NCBI GenBank assembly: GCA_000711775.1
Contig: ARYC01000265.1
Coordinates: 1-64,000, forward strand
Source: Oxytricha trifallax
Lineage: Eukaryota > Ciliophora > Spirotrichea > Sporadotrichida > Oxytrichidae
DNA length: 64,000 bases
Reading direction: 5' to 3'
In this document: in pieces, positions 1-12,004 of the stretch
How positions within the stretch are numbered: the first letter of the stretch is position 1
Layout: every line of letters begins with the position of its first letter
Made by a program: the position numbers and the translations under genes
The notes under the pieces: generated by a model
Database searches by the model: none
The model's input: only the letters and a program-made list of their open reading frames with translations
Told to the model about the DNA's origin: nothing

Positions 1-2
1 TG

Positions 3-923
3 GAAAAAAGAGTAAAGAAAGAAAATTAACTTATTAAAGCAGTAAGAAACCTCCCAGCCTCAGAGATAGTAAAAATCACTCTTAAGATGCATGTACTTAA
101 ACTTCCAATATTGAATATAATTGACCTTAAAGAGTGTAAAGAAAGTTATCTTATCCTTGAGGATAAATTTGAGAATAAAGTCATAACAGATAAGTAGTTC
201 GCATACAAGATATATCCGTTCAACTACTTCAAATGCGATGACAAGTATCAAATGGAATTCGTAAATGAATACCAAGCATTTACAAAGTCAAGAGATAGAT
301 AGTTCAGATTTATAATAAAGCTCGATGCTATTCTGCTTGCTCAAGATCATGTAGCTTTTCGTCTTCCTCTATATTAAATGACATTAAGAGACTAGATTTA
401 AGATTAAAGGATACCAAAGTAGTTACCTCTTATTCTTACAAATGTTTGCAAAGGCATTGAGGAGCTGCACACTCTTGGATATGTTCATAGAGATTTGAAG
501 CCTGAGAATATAATGCTTGACTTTTAACCTCTCAGAGTAGTAATAATAGATTTCAATAGATCATAGAGAGTTGAAGCTTCAGGACTTGGCAACGTGTATG
601 GTACTCCTGGATACTTTCCGGAAAGAGAGGACTGGAGAGATGGTGATATTAAGTGGGATATATGGGCTCTAGCAGCAATTATTTGTGAATGCGATATGGC
701 AAGAAATGATTACTAAAGCTGCAAAAGAGAGAAAGGTTCAAAATAGAGAATACAGCAATATCTAGACTAGAATAAGATAAAAGGTAGAATGAAAGATATG
801 GCTGAGTAGATAATTATTAAGCCTAATCACAGAGCTGACCATACAATAGACTAAATTGTAAGTTGGATAGGAGAGATAAAGTTTAGAAAGCTCCCTCATG
901 ATGGTAAAGTACTGTTTGAGTGA
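3..923 (+). CDS. TBE-encoded protein kinase ORF (C-terminal part of the 57-kDa-type protein)
   Basis: Open with TAA/TAG read as Gln from the window edge to TGA 921-923. The kinase C-lobe is clear: catalytic loop YVHRDLKPENIML (about 490-530), then IIDFN at the DFG position (Asn instead of Gly), then GTPGYFPERE like an activation/P+1 loop, and WDIWALAAII. The N-lobe is recognisable (NIIDLKECKESYLILED). TBE transposons encode a zinc-finger/kinase protein of about 57 kDa besides the transposase, and position and orientation fit that gene. It looks intact over the visible part. The DFN variant leaves catalytic activity uncertain. The N-terminal zinc-finger half would be left of the window. Confidence 0.82.
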
Positions 924-1065
924 ATAATAAAAATAAAACACTTGCATTACACACTAATTTATATTACATTATAACCCTAAACCCCTACATAAACCGTATT
1001 AACCCTAATAAAGCATGCGTTAATAGTCTACTTTCATCAATCAAAAACTCAATCAAACAACTTCA

Positions 1066-1082
1066 GGGGTTTTGGGGTTTTG
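1066..1082 (-). repeat. 17-bp C4A4 telomeric terminus of the TBE
   Basis: On the plus strand it reads G4T4G4T4G, on the minus strand C1A4C4A4C4. This is the exact telomere repeat of hypotrichs and the exact length at TBE tips. It is read through in frame by the interrupted Tudor gene, giving a spurious tail before a TGA near 1053, so the tail is element sequence and not protein. Confidence 0.85.
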
Positions 1083-1957
1083 ATTGCATAACGCACCTTC
1101 AAACAGATCATTTGGATTTGGTGGAAACAGGACATTCAAGAATTTCTTGTTGAGCTTCTCTTGAGACTTATAACCAATCCATGCTACTTCTGCTTCCTGA
1201 GTTTCCTCGAAAATTTCCAGAATTAAAGCAGCATACCAAGTTTTCTCACTTGAGAAGTAACCTTCGCAAACCCTATCTGAATGAATTTTCTTTGACAAAG
1301 TTACCTATTAATTTTGCAGAAACTTTAGCTCATTCAGTTGCAAGATAAGGTTTTCACTTAGTTAATCTCGAATTTTCTCAGCTTCTTCTTTTTTGTCAGG
1401 ATCATTAATCAAGTCCTGATCCTCCTTAAGAAGCCTCTCAAGCTTGCTCATTTAAGTTTTGTATTCATTAATGGTATTCTCTAACTGAGACATTTTTAAT
1501 TTATCAGCATCACTCATCACAATCTGTGGAATAATCTAAGTATACTTATTAACTTATGAGAATTCTTTAGCATTAATTGCATAAATCTTTGTCTATTGAT
1601 GAATAAATTAAAATTGTGTAGGTTTATTTATCTTAGTTTGATCTTTACCTTAAAGAGTAGAGATTTTTTGGAATTCGTCTTCATGATTTTGAGCTTAATT
1701 ATTGATTGAACTTTTAGTCTCTTCTCTAGGATCACTGCTTATGATATTACTAGTCCCAACTACTTCACTTTTTGAAAATCTTGATTGAGCAACTAGAGTA
1801 GTTTGCTAGTTTACAGGTAGTCCCTGATTTGGGGGCTACATCTAAGTTTAGACTGGAGCGGCCTCCTCATCAGAGTCGCTTTCGTAAAAAGCTTTCTTCT
1901 TAACTTGATGATTTTGGTTATCTGAAGTTAAATTTCTTTAAAAAGAGTTATCTGCCA
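1083..1957 (-). CDS. Tudor-domain protein, SMNDC1/SPF30-like (3' end lost behind a TBE)
   Basis: One uninterrupted reading frame from ATG 1957-1955 down to the TBE tip, about 290 residues. The N-terminus is low-complexity with an acidic patch (ESDSDEEAA). A charged helix follows (about residues 165-225). Then comes a Tudor barrel: VCEGYFSSEKTWYAALI..EETQEAEVAWIGYKSQEKL..LN, with the aromatic/acidic pattern W-Y-A-A...E-A-E-V..W-I-G-Y. SPF30/SMNDC1 is a spliceosome factor binding symmetric dimethylarginine through this domain, and the helix-then-Tudor order matches that family. The coding frame stops making sense at 1082 where the telomeric TBE tip begins, so the C-terminus must lie beyond the element, outside the window. 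A generic Tudor protein is the alternative. Confidence 0.75.
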
Positions 1958-2564
1958 TACCTTAAAAATGTAATTTATGAAAGTTTCCCAATACAAATAT
2001 TTAATTTATTATTATAAAAGAATCACAATTAGTTATGGGTAATTAATTACTAAAGTAATAATTTAATGGAAATAAATTTGCATAGATATCAAATTGTAGG
2101 TTTTTTTTATCGACATATTAAAATTGACTATAATTGATTTATAGTATTTATTTTACAAAATGAAAAATATAAGACATTTAAGATATACAATAAGCGTTTT
2201 GAGATATTTAGGAATTTTCATTCTACTTTAAAAACAAAAATTTACTCATAGATAGATTTATTAAGTAATTAATTTTATCAATAATAATCTTATTTGTTAA
2301 TGCTTTAGCTATATTACTTTTTAAATCTGTCTAATAAATATGCATACAAAACATATTTTAAGATATCTGCTTGAAGTTAAAACATTTATTTTTGAAATAA
2401 TTAAAATATCATTAGCTTTATTGTTGTTTTTGTTTATTATAATATACAGTTAATTTAGAATTATATCCAGAGAACTCCCTTCAATTGAAGAGCTCATTTA
2501 AAAGTGCGCTAAGTGCATTCAAAGCTATATTTCTCATTGAGAAAATGTAAGAAAATATCATAAC
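1958..2564. other. AT-rich spacer between two minus-strand genes
   Basis: Contains the 5' flank of the Tudor gene and the 3' flank of the Rab gene. No open frame with coding-like composition, RNA gene or repeat was recognised. Confidence 0.5.
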
Positions 2565-4193
2565 TCAGCAGCATTTACTTTTGTCATTCTTCTAACTCTG
2601 ATATTTGTTTTTCATCTATCCTAATCTTAACTATCCCAAATTATTTATTCCAATGCAATTAATAAATAATTAATATTAATAAACTGCTTAATTCTTAGCC
2701 TATGATTAATTTTAATAGTATGATCGATATAATAAGATTGGTGAAATTTTAATACCAATATTTTCAAAAAATAAAAATAATAAATGAAATGCCCTTGTTA
2801 TTATCCTATTGTGTGATTTTATCTTGTAAACCCTGATTGTTAATGATATTACTAAGCAGAGTTTTGAATGCCATGTCGACGTTATAGCTGTCTTTTGCCG
2901 AGGCTTCGAAATACTAAATATTCTTTTACTAAGCAATTTAGTTTGCAATATCTTGCTGGATTTGTACATCATTCACCAGGTCTATTTTATTCCCTATTAA
3001 AACTATTTCCACGTTTTCATCTGCATGCTTGTGGATTTTCTTAAGCCAATATTCTAGATTCTTTCAAGTACCTTAATTTAAATATTGAAGTATAAGATTT
3101 TTCAGAGGTTTACTTGATTTATCAGTTAAAAAAAGGGTTTTTGGGTGTAAATAATTTCGTTTATTTTAAATTCTTGAAACTGACTGGATCAGTAACATCA
3201 AAAACCAATATAATTCCAGCTGCTCCTTTATAGTAAGCTTTGGTAAGTGTCCTGTATCTCTCTTAACCAGCTGTATCCCAAATCTGAATCTTCACACTCT
3301 TCCCTATAAACTCGATATTTTTCATTTTGTAGTCTACTCCTGCTGTACCTACCAGACCCTGTTTGAATTCCCCCTCGGAAAATCTGAACATTAAGGAACT
3401 TTTGCCCACTCCAGTATCTCCTAGCAACAAGATCTTCACGAAAAACTATAATTTATAATTAAGTAGACTTCCAAATACATTTAAAATAAGGATGAACTCT
3501 ATAAACATAATTAAATTTTATACCATTAATGATATAATTAAATACTATGTTGACAAATTTTTATCTGGATCTTCGATCTTCTTCTTTTTTACAGTAACTA
3601 ATTTTTTAGGTGTAACTTCTGAATTAGCTCGATACTGATTACTTACTGAGTCCAAAAATGGGTTCACATTTTGCATAGTTTATTTAATAACAATTCCATT
3701 GATAAATTTATTTTTTATTTTAATTGCATATTAGTGTTATGGGAAGAGAATTTCTCTTCATGTCCCCCGTAATTAATGTCTTCGTATGGCAAATTTCCAT
3801 TTCCCTATATATTTGGTTGCTAAACTTCAAGTTTTACTTATCGTTGCTGATTAATAATTATGTCTAAAAGTTAATATTAAGTATTGTTTATTATTTTAGC
3901 ACAATTTAGAGAATACTCATATAAACAAAGCCATTTATTATATATATACAAATAAGCAAATTCATATATTGATGATTAAAACTTTATCTAACTTTAGGTT
4001 ATCTCTCAAATCCATCTTATTAAATTGCCGCAGTCCCATTACTTATTTTCCTCTTATGTTTAATATTTTTATTTTTATTGGTCTCTAAATCGATTATCTC
4101 ACTTAAACCAGTATGTATAGGGGCATTTTTTGCTGAGATGTTGTTATTGACTGTAATCGCCAATCTATCACTGCTATCTTATTATTGAGACAT
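2565..4193 (-). CDS. Rab-family small GTPase with a long N-terminal extension, in six germline segments
   Basis: Start ATG 4193, stop TGA 2567-2565. Five inserts are flanked by direct repeats that rejoin in frame: TTAATCA (3973/3848), TATGCAA (3724/3671), GAAGATC (3575/3431), AAGAAT (3170/3058), and tentatively ATAAT (2800/2640). After removal there is a Q/N/K-rich N-terminal extension of well over 100 residues ending VKKKK. Then comes a complete GTPase: G1 [10 protein letters not shown]3 WDTAGQERYRTL, G4 GNKIDL, G5 EASAKD, and a C-terminal Lys-Cys-Cys before the stop, the double-cysteine prenylation signal of Rabs. It would act in vesicle trafficking as a membrane-anchored switch. The extension is unusual since typical Rabs have only a few residues before G1. 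Confidence 0.9.
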
Positions 4194-4430
4194 TAATATA
4201 TATTTGTATGTAATTATATACTTAATTCAATTTTATTAATTATATTTATTTATTTGCAAAATATCAATGTAAAATTTAATATAGTATATTAAATATATGA
4301 AAAGTTTAATATTTGAATTTAATGATAGAAAAATTTCATTAAATTTGAAGAGAGAATAAATTTATATGAAAATCAATGAATTTTACAGATAAATAATTAA
4401 TAAAATTGGTAAAAATAAAATATTATAAAA

Positions 4431-7400
4431 ATGATGGACTCCCCTGATAAGGCAGCCTTAATGTTCCTGACTTAATAAATGCGAAAGCCATTAATAAAAA
4501 AGAATAAGCCTGAATAAATAGCAAATACTCAATAATAGTAATAATAATCTTAGTCAAATTTCCAATCAGAAAAGTAATATAATAACTTAAGTAATTAGAT
4601 TAATAAGCCAAACATAGAGCTTCATACAGATATTTTGGATTTGGCTTTAAAGCAAAGTTTTTAAAATACTCTAAGTAAGGAAATTAATACTATCGATATT
4701 ATCGAAATAAAAATTATAAATTATGAGGCTTTTTTATTTTAAAATTTCAATGAATTATTATTATATCCTTAATTTATAATTTATTTGGAATTTCCTTAAT
4801 AACAATAAACCATCTACAGATTAAAATGATTCTTCTTCTTTGACTCCTAAAACAGACAATAGAGACAAATCCTTAAACCTAAACGCTTAACTTGACTTAA
4901 ACCAGCAATTTGAAAATAGAGGAAGCCTTCACAATGATTAATAAAAATCTCTTAATATAAGTTCAATTAGGCACAGCAAAACCAATAGCAATTTAACAGG
5001 GATTGGTATGAATGGAGGTACTGGCTTATTAAATTAATAAGACTAGTCGACTATGAATATGGATAATAACAGTAATAGCGATGAATTCTTGAATTTGTAA
5101 TAGCAACAGCAAATGCTATAGCAGGCACATCGTCATACATTCAGCAAAAACGTATAAATAGACAGCTAAAATTACAAATCATAGAGTGCCTATGGTGATA
5201 GTGCTGAAATGTAACTTCTTGAAAAATAAATGCCTGAAGTTAAATTCCAATTTGAAAACCACAGTATTCTTGATCAAACCCCGAAAAGCTTAATGGTCAC
5301 CTCTATCAATTAAGAGTTTCAAAAACAAGAGAATGATTAAGTTTTAATAAAACAAGACCAGAGTAGTTTAAATCCACACTTAAGAGAGAAATTAAATGCA
5401 ATTGAACAAATCTCTTAACAGTTTCAAAGTACAAAGAATAAAGTACAGAATTAGAAGTAAAGTTAAAATTTAGATAAAAAGAAGATGTCTCAAACATTGA
5501 CTCCTAATAAACTCTCGAAATTTATAACGAATAGTCTACAATAAAAATCTTCCTAGTTCTAGAGTACTTAGAAGCTTACTAATTTCTCTAAAAATGGAGG
5601 AGTGAATTAAGTTTTTAGTTAGAGAAATTTGAGTCAATTTACTAAGGGATTAGTCAGCAAATTTAATAAAAGTAGAAGCAATTCCCCTTATAATACAGTG
5701 ATAGATAAACCTGCGAAAGAAGGAAAATTACCAAAGATTAATCAATCTAGATCTATATCTAGGAGTAGAATCACAAGCAATAACTATAACACAATTAGAT
5801 ATTTTTATTAATATTTTTTTCATAATAAACTCCGTAATCAGCACGAGCTAAAAACATGTCAATGACTAGTGGAAAGTTCCAATCTTAATAAAACTTGAGA
5901 AGTCGTACACCAAATACTTAATAAGTTTTGAATAAGCTTTAATCCTAACCATAGTTAATAGATCAGAACACTTTGGCTTAAAACGTTGAAGGCAAAGTTG
6001 ATGAGTAATTTAAGAAGCAATTTATGCAATATCTAGAGGTACTTAAAGAAAAAGTATCAGTTATGGAATTGAAAGTAAGGGAATCCTAAAATGAAAAGAA
6101 TTTCTATAAGGACAAGTAAAAATAAATATATAATTAATTGATTCTCCTAATACGAGAATTAGATTTGGGTTTTTGGTTTACTAAGAGTAAGAAGAAGTCA
6201 TAAATAACTTAAGAAACCAGGAAAAAGATCAGCATTTGCAATTTGCATAATTACAAGCTTAAAACTAAAATATAACTTCGAAATACCAAAAGAAGAAAGA
6301 TTTACTTCGATCTATGCAAGCGACTATTTGTTCCCTAAGCATTTCACTCGAACAATCAAGAAGAGAGCAAGATTATCAGAAGAAGTTCTACTCTAAACAA
6401 TTAAATGCTAAGAACTTGACTTAGTTTGAAAGCCCTGAACTCATCAGGTTAAACTCTGATAGTATAAAGCAAATAAACTTCAAAAAATTAATATTTAAAA
6501 TGGAATTGGGAATTATATTAAATGGGATACTTTTTCCTAAAAAAAAGAACTTTCATTCTGTTTCGTATAATGGCTAAGTACTTAGATTTTTTAAAAAAAT
6601 TAAAAATAATTTGGATATATTTCTTAAGATTTTTTATACCTTTAATTTTGATGATTTTTAGCTTTGAGTCATGGATCGAATAGCAAACACGACTTTATGA
6701 GTAGAGAATCATCAGTTAAAAAGATTATAGAAGATCACATGACTGAGCCAAGTAGTTTCTCTCCATCTAAACATTTAGAGTAGAAAAGCAAGTCTTCTAA
6801 TTAATTTGACTTTAAAAATCTGCTAAGAGAGAAACTTCTCCAATTAAAATAGAATAGCACCCTAATCATGGCCCAGTAAACTGAAGAAACTTAGGAAAGT
6901 TTGGGAAATCACTTAAATTTCAACTCAGATTTAGCTTAAATCGTAGAATCAGACGACTTTAATCGCTTAACTTTATCAAATTTTGATTCTTAGACCTTAT
7001 TAGATCACTCTAACAGGGACCTCATTTAATATCTTGAATAAAATGAAAATTTTGGGACCCCTAGTAAGAAAGACAAATTCAAAAGTTTTTGCAAAAAATT
7101 CAATCTTGATAACATTCTTCCCTTGAATTAAATATTTTCAACAAATAATAGACCTCTTACTCCTTTAAATTCTGGTTCAGTAGATTAGATATATGAATCG
7201 CTTGAGATTAATATTCAAATTAAAAAATTATATAAAAAGAATAATTTTATTTTTAAAAAAAATTTATTAATAATCTCAATTTCTAATTCCCTATATATAG
7301 AACAATTCTTGAGATTAATTAAGATGTGGAAGAATTTATAAAATTCATTGTTAAAAAGCTCCACTTTGAATAAGTGAATCGACTAAAAACAGAGGAACAA

Positions 7401-7557
7401 AGTGCCCAAGTTATTGAGTAGCTCGGTAAAACCATTGCTAGATTGGTATGTTTTCATGTAGTTAATATAATAATTATTTTAGGAATCTAAACCCAAAGAT
7501 GGTGTGAGAAGCTCATCAAGGATTTCAACCCCTACTCCTAAACTGAGCAATGTTTGA
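4431..7557 (+). CDS. Q/N/S-rich protein with predicted coiled coil, function unknown
   Basis: Start ATG 4431, stop TGA 7555-7557. Inserts with in-frame pointers: TTAATA (4684/4796), a tentative one at about 5765-5868, AGTAA (6115/6186), tentative AGT (6461/6667), and TTGAGATTAAT (7202/7309, an 11-bp pointer). A 37-nt GT-AG intron (about 7450-7486) lies before the last exon, which encodes a Ser/Thr/Pro-rich tail. The product has low-complexity poly-Gln and Ser stretches. A helical stretch around 5990-6430 (KKQFMQYLEVLKEKVSVMEL) looks coiled-coil forming. No catalytic or known domain was recognised. The compact run of IESs shows it is soma-destined. Confidence 0.7.
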
Positions 7558-7684
7558 TATTACATGTTAAATTTAAAGGCATCTAATTTGAAGTATGAAT
7601 TAAGTTTAGATATTAGGAGTAGCATAATTTAACTTATTGATATATTGATGTTTAATTTAACCAATTTTTAATAATTAATTAAAA

Positions 7685-9633
7685 ATGATAAGATTACATT
7701 GCAAAGTACAAACTTACGAATGGGGCAAGAAAGGCCTGGACAATTTAGTAGCCTAAGCTTATTTGAATTAAGTTCCCTCAATCCCTGAATCAGCTGAGCT
7801 CTTCGATCAAGCAAAGGAAGATACCTATGCTGAGCTTTGGATTGGTGACCACACTAATGGACCTTCACAGATTATAGTTGACACGCATGATGAATAACTC
7901 AAAGCAATTATTAATGATTAAGAATTCATACATGCTCATCATGGCAAAGAAATATCTATAGATAGATTATTTGAACTTAATCCACTCAAATTCCTTGGAT
8001 AAGCTTATCTACATTCAAAAATTGATTTAAAATATCATCCTTTTCTACTTCTCACAATTTACGAAATCCAAATACATTTTATACTATTTATGTATCTCGA
8101 ATAAATAGGCTCTAATGATGCATAATTTGCAACTAAATCATCTCTGCTGTTCAAAGTGCTGTGCATTCGCAAAGCTCTATCAATTTAAGCACACCCCAAC
8201 AAAAGTCTGGCCTAGCAACTTCATGCCTCTCATCCAGAGATCTACAAAGACCCTAATCACAAACCCGAAATGGCTATAGCTTTGGGAGGGAGTGAGGACT
8301 TCATTAGTTACTGTGGTTTTGCTCCAGCTTTTTATATAGTATTTATACTCAAAATAACTGTTTAATTATATTCACAGAATTTATCATATAATAAAATATT
8401 ATACGCTGAAGTTATGATGAAAAACTTAAAAGAAAATCCTGTGTTATTAGAAATATTTGGACCACTATGTACAAATGAATAGATATCTTCAGAAAACCTA
8501 AAAGATTTGGTCAAAGTTATGTTTTACAAACTTGATAAAGATCCTGAGTAGCTAGCGATCATAATTACAAACCTAAACCCCTAAATCCTTTTTTATATAA
8601 AATATTTTTCTTATTTGAAATCTGACATAAATATAATAGTACACTTTTATACATAAGATTAAGCAAAACATTGTTAAATTACTATTTTTTATTAAGTTTA
8701 CAGAATCATATTCTATAAATTGGAGAAGAGGAGAGAAGTTTACATCAATAATTGAGTTTGAGATTAATTGAGCAATATGGCTACAAAGATATTGGTATAA
8801 TCTTTACATTCTTCCTAAATGCAATTGTATTTATAAAGTATTATTCTATGTATTTACTCAAATATTTTAATATTTATTGTATTGAAGGAGGGAGAGTGTA
8901 TAGCATTAATGCCAGATGAGCCACACGCATATGTCTAAGGTGATATTATGGAATGTATGTTTACTTCAGACAATCTTAAAATTATATAAATATCTATATT
9001 CGTAAAAATCAATCAGCTTTTATTGTTCTTATTATTGAATGTGGTGCGTGGTGGATTAACCCCTAAGCTTAAGGATGTTGATACCCTAGTCTCAATGCTA
9101 AAATATGAAAACATGAACTTGCCAGTACTTGTAAAGCCTAATATGCCAATTTAAGACTCAGTTTGGGAATACAAAAGTGGCTTCAAGGAATTTAGAGTGT
9201 TCAAGATTTTACTAGGTCAGAAAGATCAGAGTGTTTTACAAATAATTAGAAATGTCAAATTATAATTAGATGATTATCTCTAAATTATAGCCGATTCCTT
9301 TAATAATAATCATTGCCTATATTAAGTGATTTTTTTAACAATAAAAATACTTAAATGTTGAATTGAAGTTCAATAGTTTTTCATTTGGATTTGTGGTTCA
9401 AGGCGAAGGAAGTATTGAGATGGAAGAATATGGTAACTTCAAGCTAGACTAGTACAATTTATATTTAATTGAGATGTATTTCTTTTTTAAAGATCATATA
9501 TAAATATATAAATGGAAAAATTATACTAATTAAACATTTGAATGCTTACTATATCATGCCAGAAAAACAATTTAAAATACAGAACGTAGGCGAGAGTCCT
9601 TTTTTAATGTTTATAGCTAATTGTGATTTATGA
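7685..9633 (+). CDS. Mannose-6-phosphate isomerase (type I), in several germline segments
   Basis: Converts fructose-6-phosphate to mannose-6-phosphate, feeding GDP-mannose and glycosylation; a cupin metalloenzyme. Start ATG 7685, stop TGA 9631-9633. Family signatures in order: YEWGKKG, AELWIGDHTNGPS, LLFKVLCIRKALSIQAHPNK (metal-binding Q-x-H motif), CGFAPAF, GECIALMPDEPHAYVQGDIMECM (second metal site), SDNVVRGGLTPK. Inserts: ATAA (7999/8101), AATT (8563/8718), ATTGTATT (8824/8876), AAT (8972/9038), GTTCAA (9199/9368), TAC (9453/9547). The segment 8339-8377 begins GT and ends AG and is probably a 39-nt intron. The active-site motifs are complete once inserts are removed. Confidence 0.93.
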
Positions 9634-9979
9634 ATCACTCACACTAATACTAATGTATTATAAGTTTAATCTTAGAATAAATATCTTCAATTAAATATCT
9701 TTCCCAAAGAAAAATGTCAAAATTTTGAAAGAAATTTAAATTCACCAAATTAATATTAGATTATTATATCTTAGAGTTTCTTTATTAATAGCAGAATATC
9801 TAATAATCTAAATCTAAATAATTCAAGGAAATATAGTTATCTATTTATATAATAATTTTCTAAAATAAATGCTTATAATTTATCTTTACATTTTAAAGCA
9901 TATTTTATCATTATAACTTTTTTTAGTACTATTTTTACTATTTTTTAGGGTAAAAAAATAATTTTATTACTTATAAAAT

Positions 9980-11819
9980 ATGGAATCAACCCAATCAAAC
10001 AAAGACAACTGGAAAGAAGAGAACGATCGTATCATCCGTGCAGCCGGTGTAAACATCGATGATTACGTAGCTCTAAGAAGAGACATTCACCAACATGCTG
10101 AGGGAAAGTATATGGAGGTCAGAACCTCAGGAATAGTTTATGATAGACTTATTAGCTTTGGATTGAAGCCAGAAGATATCAGGAAAGTTGCTACAACTGG
10201 CTTGGAAGTTAACATCTAAGGCACAGGAGAAAGCTTTAAAAATACTTATAATATCAAAACGAAAATTAACAAGAAAAAATTGATGGTTATTTTAATTCTT
10301 TAATACTCAATTAAGCTTAACTCCAGTTTCTGGTTTACCAGATATGATTGCAATTCGTGCAGATATGGACGCCTTGAACATGCCAGAGACTACTGATGTC
10401 CCATACAAGACTTCTACAGAATGGGCTCATATGTGCGGTCACGATGGCCACACAGTGATGCTTCTTGCTGCAGCTTAAGTTCTCATCCAGAATAGAGATA
10501 AAATTCCAAAAAGCAAAACTTTGAGATTGTTTTTCTAGCCTGCTGAAGAGGGAGGAGCTGGAGCAGTTGCTATGGTCAAGGAAGGAGTCATGGAAAACGT
10601 TCAAGAGGTCTACGGTCTTCATAATGCCTCTATGTTTAATGAAGGTGAGATTAGAACTATTGTTGGTACAATCATAAACAATTTTGGTTTTTATAATGAG
10701 ATTTGCTCTTACAATCTTATTGAATGATGGCGGGAGCTTGTGGTGTAAAAATCACTGTTAAGGGTAAAGGAGGTCATGGCTCATTCCCCTAATATGTAAA
10801 AGATTGCATCACTGCAGCATGCCAAATTCATGTAGCCTTAAATACCATTCAATCTAGAGATATTGATTGCAAGAGCAATTTGTCTTCACTATTTGTACAA
10901 TAAATGCCGGCTCAGCTATAATTAATACTCTCATTTCATTTATCTCAATTAAATTGGTGAATCTTATTTATCCAAATAAATTAATGAATTCATGGCATTA
11001 ATCCTAATATTGATTTCTGTTTTTAAAAATGACTAATTTTTTTACTATTACTCATTTAAGTGAAATTTGATGAAATTTATCTTTTATTTTTCTGACTAAA
11101 CCCATTAAATTTTAATAACTATTATATGAATGTATTCCCAGATGAATGCGTCATGACTGGCACTGTAAGATCTTACACTGAAGCAGTTATGAAATAAGTT
11201 ACAGACTATATCAGACTTATTGCAACTAATGTGGCAGTTGGACTTAACTGTACTGCTGAAGTAGAGTTTATTGATTGTTAAAACTATATTACTTGATAGA
11301 TTTCAAGGCATCTATTTAAATTTTAGAGTTCTAAGGGCTAGATTCAACTGCACTACCAGTCATTAATACTAAGACCGAGACTTAAAATGTTGTAAGAGTT
11401 GCTCAATATTTTATGATTATTTACGCATAATTTAGTGAAAAAACATTTAAGTTTTGATTTTTATCTCAAAAAGTATTCGGAGAGGAGAGAGTATCTGACT
11501 AGGGTCTGCCACTTCCAGGCAGTGAAGATTTTGCTTTCTTCTTGAAGGAGAAACCAGGATGCTTCCTTGGTCTTGGCACCAAGCCACCCAGCCAAACCCA
11601 AGTAATTATGCCTCACACATCATTTTACGATTTCAATGACACTATGATTAATCAATTACCTTTTAATTTTGATAAATTGATAATAATTCAAATCAGATTT
11701 TGATATAAGACTCAGACATTTTTGCTCTTTGAAAATTTAAATAAATGATTGCAAGTGGTGCTGTCCTTTGGGTAAGATTAGTTGAGGATAGATTTGGAGT
11801 TAGCGTTTTACCACAATGA
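9980..11819 (+). CDS. M20-family amidohydrolase (hippurate hydrolase / IAA-amino acid hydrolase type)
   Basis: Zinc peptidase-type hydrolase that cleaves N-acyl amino acids. Start ATG 9980, stop TGA 11817-11819. Motifs: LRRDIHQHAEGKYMEVRTS (substrate/metal region), IAIRADMDALNMPE, MCGHDGHTVMLLAAA (metal ligands), FQPAEEGGAGA (catalytic Glu), KGKGGHGSFPQ, PDECVMTGTVRS, LPLPGSEDFAFFL. Inserts with pointers: AAGCTT (10231/10313), one at about 10665-10725 with unresolved borders, AAT (10924/11129), TAGAGTT (11262/11324), CTCAA (11402/11465), ATGATT (11644/11745). Near 10880 the frame slips by one base at a run of three T. A fourth T would restore SNFVFTICTINAGSA, so this is an assembly error or a real germline frameshift. 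Confidence 0.92.
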
Positions 11820-12004
11820 TAAAGTCAATAATTTAAAGAGGAAAAAATCTTAATTTAGTGCTTTCCTAATTTAATTACTATTACATCACTAATTTATTTA
11901 TATGGCGAGAGTAAAAATGTATTAAGACTTCAATAATAAACAGCTATTGAAATTTCTTGATATGATTTTATCATTTAGTACTTTAATATTCAGATAAATA
12001 AAAA

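Larger units (their letters stand above)
1..1082 (+). mobile_element. TBE-type telomere-bearing DNA transposon, right-hand end (cut by window edge)
   Basis: The element ends at 1066-1082 with exactly 17 bp of telomeric repeat (read inward: C1A4C4A4C4), the known terminus of Oxytricha TBE transposons. A long kinase ORF (3-923) and about 140 bp of noncoding DNA with further degenerate C4A2-3 tracts (about 963-1010) precede the tip. TBEs are Tc1/mariner-like germline elements with roughly 78-bp inverted terminal repeats and an ANT target duplication. The bases just outside (1083-1085, ATT) fit ANT. Only one end lies in the window, so the partner repeat, the transposase ORF and the duplicated target cannot be seen. 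The insertion interrupts a Tudor-domain gene, so the element must be removed as part of an IES for that gene to work. Confidence 0.85.
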
